A stretch of 44,962 bases of DNA from assembly GCA_944386285.1 (NCBI GenBank), contig CALXAM010000085.1, positions 1 to 44,962 on the forward strand. Direction: 5' to 3'. The notes under the pieces are model-generated. The model ran no database searches. It saw nothing but the letters and a program-made list of their open reading frames with translations, and had not been told where the DNA came from. Shown piece by piece: positions 1 through 7,930 of the stretch. How positions within the stretch are numbered: position 1 is the first letter of the stretch; every line of letters begins with the position of its first letter. Origin of the DNA: an uncultured Clostridia bacterium. GTDB taxonomy: Bacteria; Bacillota; Clostridia; Oscillospirales; Ruminococcaceae. Position numbers and translations under genes: made by a program.

Positions 1-184
1 AGGTAAATCCGGCGGACGAGTCCGATGGGCGCGGCCGGCATCGGCAGACAGCAGGCAGAACTCAAGTCACCACCCCACAGCCGACACCCTGCCCGTTTCC
101 CACAAACGGCAAACATCGGCATGAAAAGAACCGGACGAGTCCGGCGGACGTGTCCGGCAGGTAAATCCGGCGGACGAGTCCGCC
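1..184. repeat. GC-rich palindromic repeats upstream of gerAB
   Basis: The 24-base stretch at 1-24 recurs exactly at 159-182, a period of 158 bases. Inside are short palindromes of the form GGAC-NN-GTCC, near 14-23, 132-141, 147-156 and 172-181. The middle part, around 98-135, resembles the core of the array at 2497-3690: a TTTCCCACAA motif followed by GGCA, AAAAGAA and CCGG. I read it as the right end of a repeat tract cut by the window edge. No gene is seen here. The gerAB ribosome site (AAAGGAGG, 206-213) lies just after the last palindrome. Confidence 0.7.
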
Positions 185-218
185 AAACAAATACCAATCC
201 CCGCAAAGGAGGTCTTTT

Positions 219-1364
219 ATGAACGCGAACGCACGGACGCACCGGATCAGTGCGCCGCAGCTTCTGATGCTGCTGTTCCTTTCGCGGATGTTCAGCGTAC
301 TAAACATCTCGCCCGTATTCGGCACGCTTTATAGCGGCATGACGCTTTTGCTCGGCACGCTGCTCTCCTTTTTTATCCAGTGTGCGTTTTTGATTCCGCT
401 TTGGCTGCTATCACGCCGCTATGGCGGCAAAACGCTCATCGGATGTGCCAGTGATGCAGGCGGCGAATGGCTCAAAAAAGGAGCGGCGCTCCTCTTTCTT
501 CTGATGTTTTTCATTCAGATCTGCGGCAGTCTTTCGGCATTTTCCTTTTTCATGACCTCGATTGTATTTCAAAACGCTTCGTCTGTCCTCATTCTGATCC
601 CGTTCTTCCTTGTGCTCATCCTTTGCGTACGCTGGGGACTCGAAAGCTTTTCCCGCGCGGCCGCCATCTTTTTCTGGCTCTTTTTGCTGTCTGCGGCGTC
701 GATCTGCATTTGTGCCATCCAAAGCGCCGATCTTTTCAATATCACACCGCTGCCCACACAAGGTGCGTTTCATAACATTTTCTCCGCCGCGCTCGGTGAG
801 ATCTCCAAAAACGGCGAGCTTTACTGCCTGCTGCTGCTCTATCCCTCCCTGCGTACCCCCAAAAAAGCCGCGCATTCCGGGTTTTGGTTTTTACTGCTCA
901 CGTGCGTCTTTATGCTCGTCACGCAGACGGTCATTTTATCGGTGCTGTCCGACTTCGGCATGGAACAGACGTATCCGTATTACGCATTGGCGTCTGTCGT
1001 GGATCTCTCCGTATTGCAGCGGCTTGACTCGTTTCATATGTCGCTTTGGATTGTCTGCGCGTTTTTCCGGTCGCTTTTATACCTCTTCCTGTTTAAAAAG
1101 TGTCTTGGCACCTTTGTAATAAAGAAGAAAGCGCGCGCCGTTTTGTTTTACAGTCTGGCAGTTTTTCTGTTTTTCGGCTCCGTCTTTTTGGCGGATCATC
1201 CGCAGGCGGTGCGCGCGCTCAACACCTCGACCGCCATCGTGCCGACACTGCTCGCCTTTGTCTTCCCGCTCGTCTTATTCATTCTCTTAAAACGAAAGGA
1301 GAAGCGTAATGAAACCAATTCGCCGCAAAAGACGCATGGTGCTCTTATGGGCGCTGACCGTTAG
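219..1364 (+). CDS. GerAB-family spore germination permease
   Basis: Integral membrane subunit of a nutrient germinant receptor, expected in the spore inner membrane with GerAA-type and GerAC-type partners. The 381-residue product is almost entirely hydrophobic segments, about ten by eye, with a short basic tail (KRKEKR), matching the usual GerAB length and the APC-like permease fold of that family. The ATG at 219 follows AAAGGAGG at 206-213. Its 3' end overlaps the next gene by 56 bases, which supports co-translation. A GerAA gene would be expected to the left, outside the window; repeats occupy the space just upstream. The germinant cannot be told from sequence. Confidence 0.85.
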   Translation: MNANARTHRISAPQLLMLLFLSRMFSVLNISPVFGTLYSGMTLLLGTLLSFFIQCAFLIPLWLLSRRYGGKTLIGCASDAGGEWLKKGAALLFLLMFFIQICGSLSAFSFFMTSIVFQNASSVLILIPFFLVLILCVRWGLESFSRAAAIFFWLFLLSAASICICAIQSADLFNITPLPTQGAFHNIFSAALGEISKNGELYCLLLLYPSLRTPKKAAHSGFWFLLLTCVFMLVTQTVILSVLSDFGMEQTYPYYALASVVDLSVLQRLDSFHMSLWIVCAFFRSLLYLFLFKKCLGTFVIKKKARAVLFYSLAVFLFFGSVFLADHPQAVRALNTSTAIVPTLLAFVFPLVLFILLKRKEKRNETNSPQKTHGALMGADR

Positions 1365-2496
1365 TCTGCTGTTTTCCTGTACGGGGTGCCTCTCCTCCAC
1401 ACCGTTAAACCGTCAGTCGATCGTGCAGGCAATCGGCATCGACTATGAAAACGGCGGATATACACTGTCGTTTCAGATTTTTTCACCCTCGGAGTCGGGC
1501 GGCTCAAACATCGGCGCGTCAGCGGATAACGCAAAGCAGATCACCTCGACCGGAAAGACCGTATCCGAAGCCATGGCAAACAGTGTGCTCGTACAGGGAA
1601 AGCGGATGTTTACCGGACAAAACCGTGTCATTGTGATCGGGAAAGCCGCCGCCGAGCAAGGACTGTTAAGCGCTTTGGGCTATTTCGGCGGCGATCCGTC
1701 CACGAGCCGCAACGCGCAGGTGCTCTTTTCGCAAACGACCGCATCTGAAATTCTCGGCGCAAAGGGAAATCAAGGCATTCTCCCTGCTGAGATGCTCGAA
1801 CAGATTGCGGAAAACGCCGGCCAACACGGTAAAATTCCAAACGTCAAACTGTTTGAGGCGTTAAAAGCCGCAGACGAAGACGACAAAGGTGTCCTGCTTC
1901 CTGTGATTGCGCAGACGACACAGGATAGCCAGAGCGAAAGCAGTACAGAGCAAATTGATTCGGTCAGCACGGTGCATCTGACGCAGGCAGCAGCGTTTAC
2001 AAAGGACGGCTTTTTCTGCGGAATCTTTGACGAGGACGAAGCCCGCGGGGCATTGTGGCTGTTGGATGAAATGAGTCGCACAAAACGGACGGTTACCGCC
2101 CCCGGACAGTACACCGCCGCGCTCGAGTTCTATGAGGTGGATACGACGCTTTCGCCGGTTCTGAATCAGGACAAGATCTCGTTTCATTTAACGGTTTCCT
2201 GCCGGGCAAGCCTCACGGAAACAGTGCTTACAGGTTCATCGGCGGCGCAGCTGACCGAGGATATCACCGCGCGCGCACAAGCGCTGATTGCTGATGAGTG
2301 TAACGCCGCATGGGCGCGCGCTGGGGCGCTTTCCACGGATTTATTCCGGCTTAAAGATCATATCATGCAAAAAGATACTGCACGATATGAGCAGGTCAAG
2401 GATACGTTTGATGAAACGCTGTCCGATTGTCTGCTGACGACGTCCGTTACGGTCACGATTGACCGCTACGGCAAGGAATACCTGCCGTTTTCCTGA
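1309..2496 (+). CDS. Ger(x)C-family spore germination lipoprotein
   Basis: Lipoprotein subunit of the germinant receptor. The 395-residue product starts with a basic n-region (MKPIRRKRR), a hydrophobic stretch and cysteines at 24 and 27, either of which could be the lipidated residue. The mature N-terminus has the GerAC hallmark of a 'VQAIGIDYENGGYTLSFQIF' type strand, followed by the K-x-v-x-EA-like region near 'GKTVSEAMANS'. Length is typical of GerAC. The ATG at 1309 is preceded by AAAGGAG and lies inside the end of gerAB. Directly after the stop codon the sequence becomes a repeat array, so no further receptor subunit follows. Confidence 0.88.
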   Translation: MKPIRRKRRMVLLWALTVSLLFSCTGCLSSTPLNRQSIVQAIGIDYENGGYTLSFQIFSPSESGGSNIGASADNAKQITSTGKTVSEAMANSVLVQGKRMFTGQNRVIVIGKAAAEQGLLSALGYFGGDPSTSRNAQVLFSQTTASEILGAKGNQGILPAEMLEQIAENAGQHGKIPNVKLFEALKAADEDDKGVLLPVIAQTTQDSQSESSTEQIDSVSTVHLTQAAAFTKDGFFCGIFDEDEARGALWLLDEMSRTKRTVTAPGQYTAALEFYEVDTTLSPVLNQDKISFHLTVSCRASLTETVLTGSSAAQLTEDITARAQALIADECNAAWARAGALSTDLFRLKDHIMQKDTARYEQVKDTFDETLSDCLLTTSVTVTIDRYGKEYLPFS

Positions 2497-3690
2497 TGGG
2501 TGCAGACACGTCTGCACAGACACGCCTGCTCGGGCACGCCTGCTTATTCCACCCCACCAACCGGCGGAACAACCGAAGCACACCCCACAGGAAAGCGGTT
2601 CCCCCTCCCCCGCAACCGGCAGGCGGTGCAAAGAAAACGGCACACGTCCAAATCAACCCCAAGAGCGCACCCGCTCGAACGTATCCCCACAGACACGTCT
2701 GCTTATCCCCCCGCCAAGCGGCGGAACAACCGAGGCATACCCTGCCGCCAAAGCGGTTTCCCTTTTCCCGCAACCGGCAGGCGGTGCAAAGAAAACGGCA
2801 CACGCCCAAGGCAACCCCAACAGAACACCCGCTCGAACGTATCCCCACAGATACGTCTGCACAGACACGCCTGCTTATTCCACCCCACCGGCAACCGGCA
2901 GAACAACCAAAGCACATTCCCGCGGAAATGGCGGTGTTCCCCCTTTCCCACAACCGGCAGGCGGTGCAAAGAAAACGGCGCACGCCCAAGGCAACCCCAA
3001 GAGCGCACCCACTCGAACGTATCCCCACAGACACGTCTGCACAGGCACGCCTGCACAGACACGCCTGCTTATTCCACCCCACCGGCAACCGGCAGAACAA
3101 CCAAAGCACATTCCACCGCGGAAATGGCGGTGTTCCCCCTTTCCCACAAGCGGCAGGCGGTACAAAGGAAACGGCGCACACCCAAAGCAACCCCAACGAG
3201 CGCACCCACTCGAACGTATCATCACAGACACGTCTGCACAGACACGCCTGCTTATTCCACCCCACCGGCAACCGGCAGAACAACCAAAGCACATTCCCGC
3301 GGAAATGGCGGTGTTCCCCCTTTCCCACAACCGGCCGGCGGTGCAAAGAAAACGGCGCACACCCAAAGCAACCCCAACGGGCGCACCCACCCGAACGTAT
3401 CCCCACAGGCACGTCTGTACAGACACGTCTGCACAGGCACGCCTGCATGGTCACCCCTGCTTATCCCACCAGCCAAGCAGCAGGACAACCGAGGCACGCC
3501 CCACATGAAAGTGGTTCCCCTTTTCCCACAACCGGCAGGCGGTGCAAAGAAAACGGCGCACGTCCAAATCAACCCCAACGAGCGCACCCGCCCGAACGCA
3601 TCATCACAGACACGTCTGCACAGGCACGCCCGTATAAACGGCACTTGCGCCCCCCGGACGAACCCAAACAATCAAACATCCAATCATCCT
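2497..3690. repeat. Nested repeat array downstream of gerAC (family 1)
   Basis: Six copies of a long GC-rich unit. The shared core (AACCGGCAGGCGGTGCAAAG and the following GAAAACGG) starts at 2614, 2772, 2952, 3148, 3329 and 3530, giving periods of 158, 180, 196, 181 and 201 bases. Unit ends carry one to four tandem copies of a 14-base subunit close to CTGCACAGACACGC, which explains much of the length variation. The plus strand is rich in C and A and poor in T, so several frames are open for hundreds of codons. The unit periods are mostly not multiples of three, so a repeated protein is unlikely. No ribosome site or known domain was seen. Confidence 0.9.
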
Positions 3691-3691
3691 G

Positions 3692-3720
3692 TCGGCTTTT
3701 AAGCGAAAGCCGGCCTTTTC
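3692..3720 (+). terminator. Intrinsic terminator at the end of the family-1 array
   Basis: Stem CGGCTTT (3693-3699) pairs with AAAGCCG (3706-3712) around a six-base loop, followed by a pyrimidine-rich run (GCCTTTTCC) and a further T tract. It would end transcripts that read from gerAC through the array. Confidence 0.6.
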
Positions 3721-3741
3721 CATATTTTTTCGAAAACCTCA

Positions 3742-3770
3742 TTGACTTTTCATGCAGCACGTGATATAAT
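3742..3770 (+). promoter_or_regulatory. Sigma-A promoter of the SSS transporter
   Basis: TTGACT at 3742-3747, a 17-base spacer and a perfect TATAAT at 3765-3770. It also decides the start of the gene behind it: the frame is open from 3742, but those codons lie inside the promoter and cannot be translated. Confidence 0.85.
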
Positions 3771-3834
3771 CGAAATCACTTTAAAGCATAAAAGCTTTAA
3801 ATCAAAAAAGCAACATGGAAAGAAGGCGGTGTGC

Positions 3835-5337
3835 GTGGCAATCAAACTCATTTTGCTGGTCCTGTTTTTCGGTTCGATGATCTTCATCGGGATCTACGCA
3901 AGAAAGCACGCAACGAATGTAAGTGATTTTGTTTTAGGCGGCCGCGGCGTCGGCGCATGGCTGACGGCGTTTGCGTACGGCACGTCCTATTTTTCCGCGG
4001 TGGTCTTTGTCGGATACGCGGGTCAGTTCGGGTATAAATACGGGATTGCCTCCACCTTTATCGGACTGGGCAACGCCTTTTTAGGAAGTCTGCTCGCGTG
4101 GGTGGTGCTCGGCAAGCGCACAAGACTGATGACCAGACGCTTAAAGTCTGCGACGATGCCCGACTTCTTTGAAAAGCGGTTTGACAGCAAAGCGTTAAAA
4201 ATCGCGGCGTCCGCGATTATCTTTATTTTCCTTGTCCCCTACACCGCCTCGATCTACAACGGTTTATCCCGTCTGTTTGAGATGGCGTTTCACGTGCCGT
4301 ACTGGGTCTGTGTCGCGGGAATGGCGCTGCTTACATGCATCTATGTTGTTGTCGGCGGCTACATGGCGACTGCGATCAACGACTTTGTTCAGGGCATCAT
4401 CATGCTTGTAGGGATTGTGGCAGTCATTGTCGCAGTTTTAAACGGACAGGGCGGTTTTACGGCGGCGATCGAATCGCTCTCTGCGATTCAAAGCGAAACG
4501 GCGCCAAATATGCAGGGTGCGTTTACCTCGTTCTTCGGACCCGACCCGGTTGGATTGTTTTTCGTCATCATTCTCACCTCGCTCGGCACTTGGGGACTGC
4601 CGCAGATGATTCACAAATTCTACGCGATCAAAAATGAAAAAGCCGTCCGCACCGGTACCGTGATCTCGACCGTCTTTGCCGTGATCGTATCCGGCGGCTG
4701 CTACTTCTTAGGCGGCTTCAGCCGGCTGTTCGGCGGAGAGGCGATCATGGAAAACGGCGAAGTGGTCTACGACGCGATCATTCCGCACATGCTCTCCACT
4801 CTGCCCGATCTCTTAATCGGCATTGTGATTATTTTAGTGCTCTCGGCGTCGATGTCGACGCTCTCCTCGCTGGTGCTCACATCGAGTTCCACACTCACAC
4901 TCGATTTTTTAGGCGGCACAGTCTTAAAAAAGATGACCGAGCGCGGACAGCTTTTGCTGATGCGGATTTTCGTGGTGTTCTTTGTGGCGCTGTCGGTGGT
5001 CTTAGCGATTGACCCGCCTGCGTTTATCGCACAGCTCATGGGCATTTCGTGGGGCGCGCTGGCAGGTTCGTTCTTAGCGCCGTTCTTATACGGGCTGTAC
5101 TGGAAAGGCGTGACGAAAGCGTCTGTCTGGGTAAACTTTATTGTCGGCATTGGCATCACGGTGTTCAATTTGTTTGTTCCGGTCTTCTCCTCACCGATCG
5201 TCGCAGGTGCAGTGGCAATGATTGCAGGACTCGTTGTCGTTCCGGTGGTAAGCCTTGTGACACCGAAACTCTCGAGTAAAACGATTGCGCATGTATTTGA
5301 CGATCCGCCGCACAATCCGGACCCTGCCGAATTATAA
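3835..5337 (+). CDS. Sodium:solute symporter (SSS family)
   Basis: A 500-residue membrane protein of the SSS family (PutP/SGLT fold), expected to import a solute with sodium. It has the early family signature (FVLGGRGVGAWLTAFAYG, near residues 26-43), the GGYMATAINDFVQG segment around helix 6 and roughly 13 hydrophobic segments. I chose the GTG at 3835, with AGAAGG about eight bases upstream, because the longer open frame runs back into the promoter at 3742-3770. It forms a one-gene unit between terminator 3692-3720 and the hairpin at 5363. Substrate is not assignable; proline, pantothenate and monocarboxylates are all transported within this family. Confidence 0.85.
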   Translation: MAIKLILLVLFFGSMIFIGIYARKHATNVSDFVLGGRGVGAWLTAFAYGTSYFSAVVFVGYAGQFGYKYGIASTFIGLGNAFLGSLLAWVVLGKRTRLMTRRLKSATMPDFFEKRFDSKALKIAASAIIFIFLVPYTASIYNGLSRLFEMAFHVPYWVCVAGMALLTCIYVVVGGYMATAINDFVQGIIMLVGIVAVIVAVLNGQGGFTAAIESLSAIQSETAPNMQGAFTSFFGPDPVGLFFVIILTSLGTWGLPQMIHKFYAIKNEKAVRTGTVISTVFAVIVSGGCYFLGGFSRLFGGEAIMENGEVVYDAIIPHMLSTLPDLLIGIVIILVLSASMSTLSSLVLTSSSTLTLDFLGGTVLKKMTERGQLLLMRIFVVFFVALSVVLAIDPPAFIAQLMGISWGALAGSFLAPFLYGLYWKGVTKASVWVNFIVGIGITVFNLFVPVFSSPIVAGAVAMIAGLVVVPVVSLVTPKLSSKTIAHVFDDPPHNPDPAEL

Positions 5338-5362
5338 AAACATTCTAAGAATCCCTTCTAAA

Positions 5363-5413
5363 AAACCCCTCCTTCGCATATGTTTTGAAAAAAGCAATGC
5401 GTCGGAGGGGTTT
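5363..5413 (+). promoter_or_regulatory. Long hairpin that buries the ribosome site of the glycosyltransferase gene
   Basis: AAACCCCTCC (5363-5372) pairs perfectly with GGAGGGGTTT (5404-5413); after a two-base mismatch, CGCAT (5375-5379) pairs with ATGCG (5397-5401). The right arm contains the GGAGG ribosome site and ends one base before the ATG at 5414. On the plus strand there is no T tract after the stem, while on the minus strand there is one, although no minus-strand gene needs it. It may act as the 3' end of the transporter mRNA, a translational switch, or both. Confidence 0.7.
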
Positions 5414-6478
5414 ATGGTTACAATAAGTTTATGTATGATTGTGAAAAACGAGGCGGACACGCTCGCGCGGTGTCTTGACTCCGCAAAGGAGATTGCCGAC
5501 GAGATCATCATTGCAGACACCGGTTCAACCGATCAAACAAAAGAAATCGCTGCCGCTTACACCGATCGGATCTATGATTTTAAATGGATCGGCGACTTTT
5601 CGGCGGCACGTAATTTTGCCTTTTCCAAAGGGACAAAGGACTATTTGCTGTGGCTTGACGCGGATGATGTGATCTTAGAGGAAGACCGCGCGCGGTTTTT
5701 AACGCTCAAGCAGACGTTAGACCCTGCGGTCGATATTGTGATGATGCCATATCACGCCGGATTTGACGAGTCGGGGCGGCTGACACTTTCGTATGACCGG
5801 GAGCGGCTGTTAAAAAACCATCACGGCTATTACTGGGTTGACCGGGTACACGAATACATTCCGCCGGTCGGAAACATCATACGAAGCGACTGCGCGGTCA
5901 CACACCAAAAGCTTCATCCGGCGGCAAAAGGGCGCAATCTTTCGATTTACCGTCAGATGGAGCGCGAGGGCGTACAGTTCACACCGCGCAATCTCTACTA
6001 TTTTGCCAGAGAACTGTTTGAAAACAGCGAGCCGCAGGAAGCCATCCGATATTTTCAAGCGTTTATCGACACGAATGAGGGGTGGGTCGAGGACGTCATC
6101 AGCGCGTGTTTTCATCTGTCGGCCTGCTATCAGATGCTAGGAGATTCCGCACAGGCGCTCACCGCTTTACTCAAAAGCTTTCAGTTTGACCGGCCGCGTC
6201 CGGAGATCTGCTGTCAGATCGGATACTGGTTTAAAGGAAAGGACGCGACAGAAACCGCGCTGTTTTGGTTTACGCTTGCGGCGAAGCTCGGCGAACTGCC
6301 GCAGGAGGCAGGATTTATTCTGCACGACTGCCGCGGCTACATTCCGTATCTTGAGATGTGCGTCTGTTACGACCGGCTCGGCGAGCGGGAAAAGGCGATC
6401 GAATGCAACGAGCAGGCAGCACGGTTTTACCCGGACAGTCCGGCGGTGTTGCACAACCGCGCCTACTTCTCCCGTTAA
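5414..6478 (+). CDS. Family 2 glycosyltransferase with TPR-like C-terminus
   Basis: The 354-residue product begins with the typical GT2 start (MVTISLCMIVKNEADTLARC), then IADTGSTDQT and a DADD metal/nucleotide-sugar motif near residue 84, as in GT-A glycosyltransferases. After about residue 200 it becomes helical with TPR-like repeats (YFARELFENSEPQEAIRYF; ACYQMLGDSAQALTALLKS; YDRLGEREKAIECNEQAA). This matches the SunS-like 'glycosyltransferase with TPR' group, some of which glycosylate peptides or proteins; acceptor unknown. The ATG at 5414 is chosen from the family N-terminus and the GGAGG at 5404; the frame is open further upstream but that part overlaps the transporter gene. Confidence 0.82.
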   Translation: MVTISLCMIVKNEADTLARCLDSAKEIADEIIIADTGSTDQTKEIAAAYTDRIYDFKWIGDFSAARNFAFSKGTKDYLLWLDADDVILEEDRARFLTLKQTLDPAVDIVMMPYHAGFDESGRLTLSYDRERLLKNHHGYYWVDRVHEYIPPVGNIIRSDCAVTHQKLHPAAKGRNLSIYRQMEREGVQFTPRNLYYFARELFENSEPQEAIRYFQAFIDTNEGWVEDVISACFHLSACYQMLGDSAQALTALLKSFQFDRPRPEICCQIGYWFKGKDATETALFWFTLAAKLGELPQEAGFILHDCRGYIPYLEMCVCYDRLGEREKAIECNEQAARFYPDSPAVLHNRAYFSR

Positions 6479-6625
6479 TCACGGCACCTTGCGGCGCTTG
6501 CAGCGCGGCGGTCGCTTCGCGCATTCTCGGGGCACCTGCGGTGCGGCGGTCGCCCCTTGCGGGGCGGATTTTCTGGGAAGCGGGTGGGATACCTTTGCAC
6601 GTGTGCTTTCTTAGGGGGCATTTCT
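6479..6625. repeat. Single family-2 intergenic repeat unit
   Basis: GC-rich sequence directly after the glycosyltransferase stop codon. It matches, in inverted orientation, the units at 9262-9758: the stretch around 6550-6590 (CGCCCCTTGCGGGGCG, then ATTTTCTGGGAAGCGGGTGG) is the reverse complement of the core near 9574-9612. It contains tight hairpins such as CGCCCC-TTGC-GGGGCG. No coding potential is supported. Confidence 0.75.
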
Positions 6626-6634
6626 AATCAAAAT

Positions 6635-6664
6635 AAAACAGCAGGGAGTTCCCTGCTGTTTTTC
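6635..6664. terminator. Bidirectional terminator between glycosyltransferase and XRE gene
   Basis: AACAGCAGGG (6637-6646) pairs with CCCTGCTGTT (6651-6660) around the loop AGTT. A T run follows on the plus strand and a T-rich stretch on the minus strand, so it can serve both the upstream plus-strand unit and the minus-strand XRE gene. Confidence 0.85.
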
Positions 6665-6673
6665 ATTGGATTC

Positions 6674-7045
6674 CTATTTTAAGTGGAAGCCGTTTTGCTC
6701 GGCAAACGCCGTATGTTTTCGGATCGTTTCTTTCGCCGCTTTTACAAAATCCGCAATCATTCGAATTTCATAATCATTGCAATCCGACACAAGCGTCTGA
6801 ATTTCCTGTGAGAAAATCTCTTTTGCGGATAGGACATTGTCGCACAGCAACGAGTCGACTGTAACACCAAGTGCATTTGCCAGTGAAACAGTCGTCTGTA
6901 AGCTTACTTTGGTATATCCCGTTTCAATATTACTCATGTGCGTTGTCGAAATACCGGCACTTTCCGCCAACGCTTCCTGCGTCATGCCCATACGCTTACG
7001 TGCAAGTTTCACCCGTTTCCCGATTGCTTTATAATCCAACTCCAT
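6674..7045 (-). CDS. XRE-family helix-turn-helix regulator
   Basis: A 123-residue protein with a Cro/CI-type helix-turn-helix in residues 8-65 (GKRVKLARKRMGMTQEALAESAGIS, then HMSNIETGYTKVSL) and a helical C-terminal tail of about 55 residues with no recognised domain. ATG at 7045 follows GAGGA at a normal distance. It is divergent from the XRE gene at 7354, and an imperfect palindrome at 7109-7139 lies upstream, suggesting autoregulation. Base composition of this stretch is more A+T rich than the neighbouring housekeeping genes, consistent with acquired DNA. Target genes unknown. Confidence 0.8.
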   Translation of the reverse strand: MELDYKAIGKRVKLARKRMGMTQEALAESAGISTTHMSNIETGYTKVSLQTTVSLANALGVTVDSLLCDNVLSAKEIFSQEIQTLVSDCNDYEIRMIADFVKAAKETIRKHTAFAEQNGFHLK

Positions 7046-7108
7046 GAAAAAATCCTCGCCATCACTCTACTTTCTTCTATTGTATTGATTGCCGTAACGT
7101 ATTATAAT

Positions 7109-7139
7109 AAACTGTATAAATATTTACTTTATATAGTTT
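7109..7139. promoter_or_regulatory. Candidate operator between the divergent XRE genes
   Basis: AAACTGTATAAA (7109-7120) and TTTATATAGTTT (7128-7139) form an inverted repeat with one mismatch and a seven-base centre. On the minus strand a TATAAT sits at 7101-7106, next to it, so a dimer bound here would cover the promoter of the minus-strand XRE gene. The rest of the 7046-7353 gap is A+T rich and holds the promoter listed below; I see no further gene in it. Confidence 0.5.
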
Positions 7140-7304
7140 ATGTTTTTTAAAAAAATTACCCGGATTATTGAATGAATCATCTGCGACACAGTTTTTGATA
7201 AATTGGGATTTGTATTTTGACACCTCCCTGTAAGCCTATTACCCTTTCACGACTGAAATGCAACTCATTAAGTTTATAAATACAATAGTCTGGATTAAAA
7301 AATA

Positions 7305-7332
7305 TTGCATGAGGCTATTTGCATGATATACT
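7305..7332 (+). promoter_or_regulatory. Promoter of the plus-strand XRE gene with direct repeat
   Basis: TTGCAT (7305-7310), a 16-base spacer and TATACT (7327-7332). The octamer TTGCATGA occurs twice, at 7305-7312 and 7319-7326, 14 bases apart, overlapping the promoter; this could be a binding site for one of the two XRE proteins. Confidence 0.5.
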
Positions 7333-7353
7333 TTTATTGAAAGAAGTGATATT

Positions 7354-7728
7354 TTGAATAACAGAATTAGAAAACTTAGAAAGACGCTTGGACTTAGTCA
7401 AGCAGAATTCGGAGAAAAAATAGGAGTAAAGCAAGGCACAGTTGCGGGTTATGAAAAAGGAATAAGAACACCTTTAGATGCTGTAGTTTCTCTCATTTGC
7501 CGTGAATTTAACGTAAGTGAACGATGGCTCCGCACGGGTGAAGGCGATATGTTTGTATCCGTAAGCAAAAAGCAGGAAATCGAGGCTTTTGCCAGACGCA
7601 TTATGTCTGAAACACCTGATGATTTTCGCTTACGATTTTTTGCCGCACTCGCTGAATTAAATGAGGAGCACTGGAAACTGATTGAGGAAATAGTCGAAAA
7701 GATTTCAGAAATAAAAAAGAGTGAGTAA
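7354..7728 (+). CDS. XRE-family helix-turn-helix regulator
   Basis: A 124-residue protein with an N-terminal XRE domain (residues 3-62: RKLRKTLGLSQAEFGEKIGV, then VAGYEKGIRTPLDAVVSLIC) and the 'FNVSERWLRTGEGDMF' tail common in phage and conjugative-element repressors. The C-terminus (EHWKLIEEIVEKISEIKKSE) is helical and charged, possibly a dimerisation coil. The start is TTG at 7354, preceded by AAAGAAGTG. A+T-rich codon use differs from neighbours, which suggests transfer. The stop codon lies inside the following terminator stem. Confidence 0.8.
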   Translation: MNNRIRKLRKTLGLSQAEFGEKIGVKQGTVAGYEKGIRTPLDAVVSLICREFNVSERWLRTGEGDMFVSVSKKQEIEAFARRIMSETPDDFRLRFFAALAELNEEHWKLIEEIVEKISEIKKSE

Positions 7729-7744
7729 AGTTACTCACTCTTTT
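7715..7744. terminator. Bidirectional terminator between XRE gene and tRNA-Gln
   Basis: AAAAGAGTGAGTAA (7715-7728) pairs with TTACTCACTCTTTT (7731-7744), with A and T runs on either side. It ends the plus-strand XRE transcript and, read the other way, the minus-strand tRNA transcript. The XRE stop codon is part of the stem. Confidence 0.85.
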
Positions 7745-7819
7745 GGCTGGGGTAGCTGGATTCGAACCAACGGAATGCAGGAGTCAAAGTCCTGTGCCTT
7801 ACCGCTTGGCGATACCCCA
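7744..7819 (-). tRNA. tRNA-Gln (anticodon TTG)
   Basis: Cloverleaf on the minus strand: acceptor TGGGGTA/TACCCCA, anticodon stem AGGA...TCCT around loop CTTTGAC, and TTCGAATC T-loop. CCA is encoded (7744-7746). Last gene of a four-tRNA transcript. Confidence 0.95.
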
Positions 7820-7830
7820 ATAAATACAAA

Positions 7831-7908
7831 TGGGGTGGATAATGAGACTCGAACTCACGGCCTCCAGAGTCACAATCTGGCGCTCTAACCAACTGAGCTA
7901 TATCCACC
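7831..7908 (-). tRNA. tRNA-His (anticodon GTG)
   Basis: Acceptor GTGGATA/TATCCAC with an extra G at position -1 (base 7908) and discriminator C, both typical of tRNA-His; anticodon loop TTGTGAC; T-loop TTCGAGTC; encoded CCA at 7831-7833. Confidence 0.95.
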
Positions 7909-7930
7909 ATATCAAATATTATAAAATTTT

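Noticed and set aside
2497..3690. CRISPR array
   Set aside because: Units are 158-201 bases with continuous similarity, no short constant repeat with unique spacers, and no cas gene in the window.
2459..3764. Long open frames on both strands through the family-1 array (about 330-420 codons)
   Set aside because: Three forward frames and one reverse frame are open at once, repeat periods are mostly not multiples of three, no proper start with ribosome site, and the translations look like basic low-complexity sequence. Composition explains the lack of stops.
6625..7760. Attachment-site duplication around the XRE pair
   Set aside because: I looked for a second copy of the tRNA-Gln 3' end on the far side of the pair and found none in the window.
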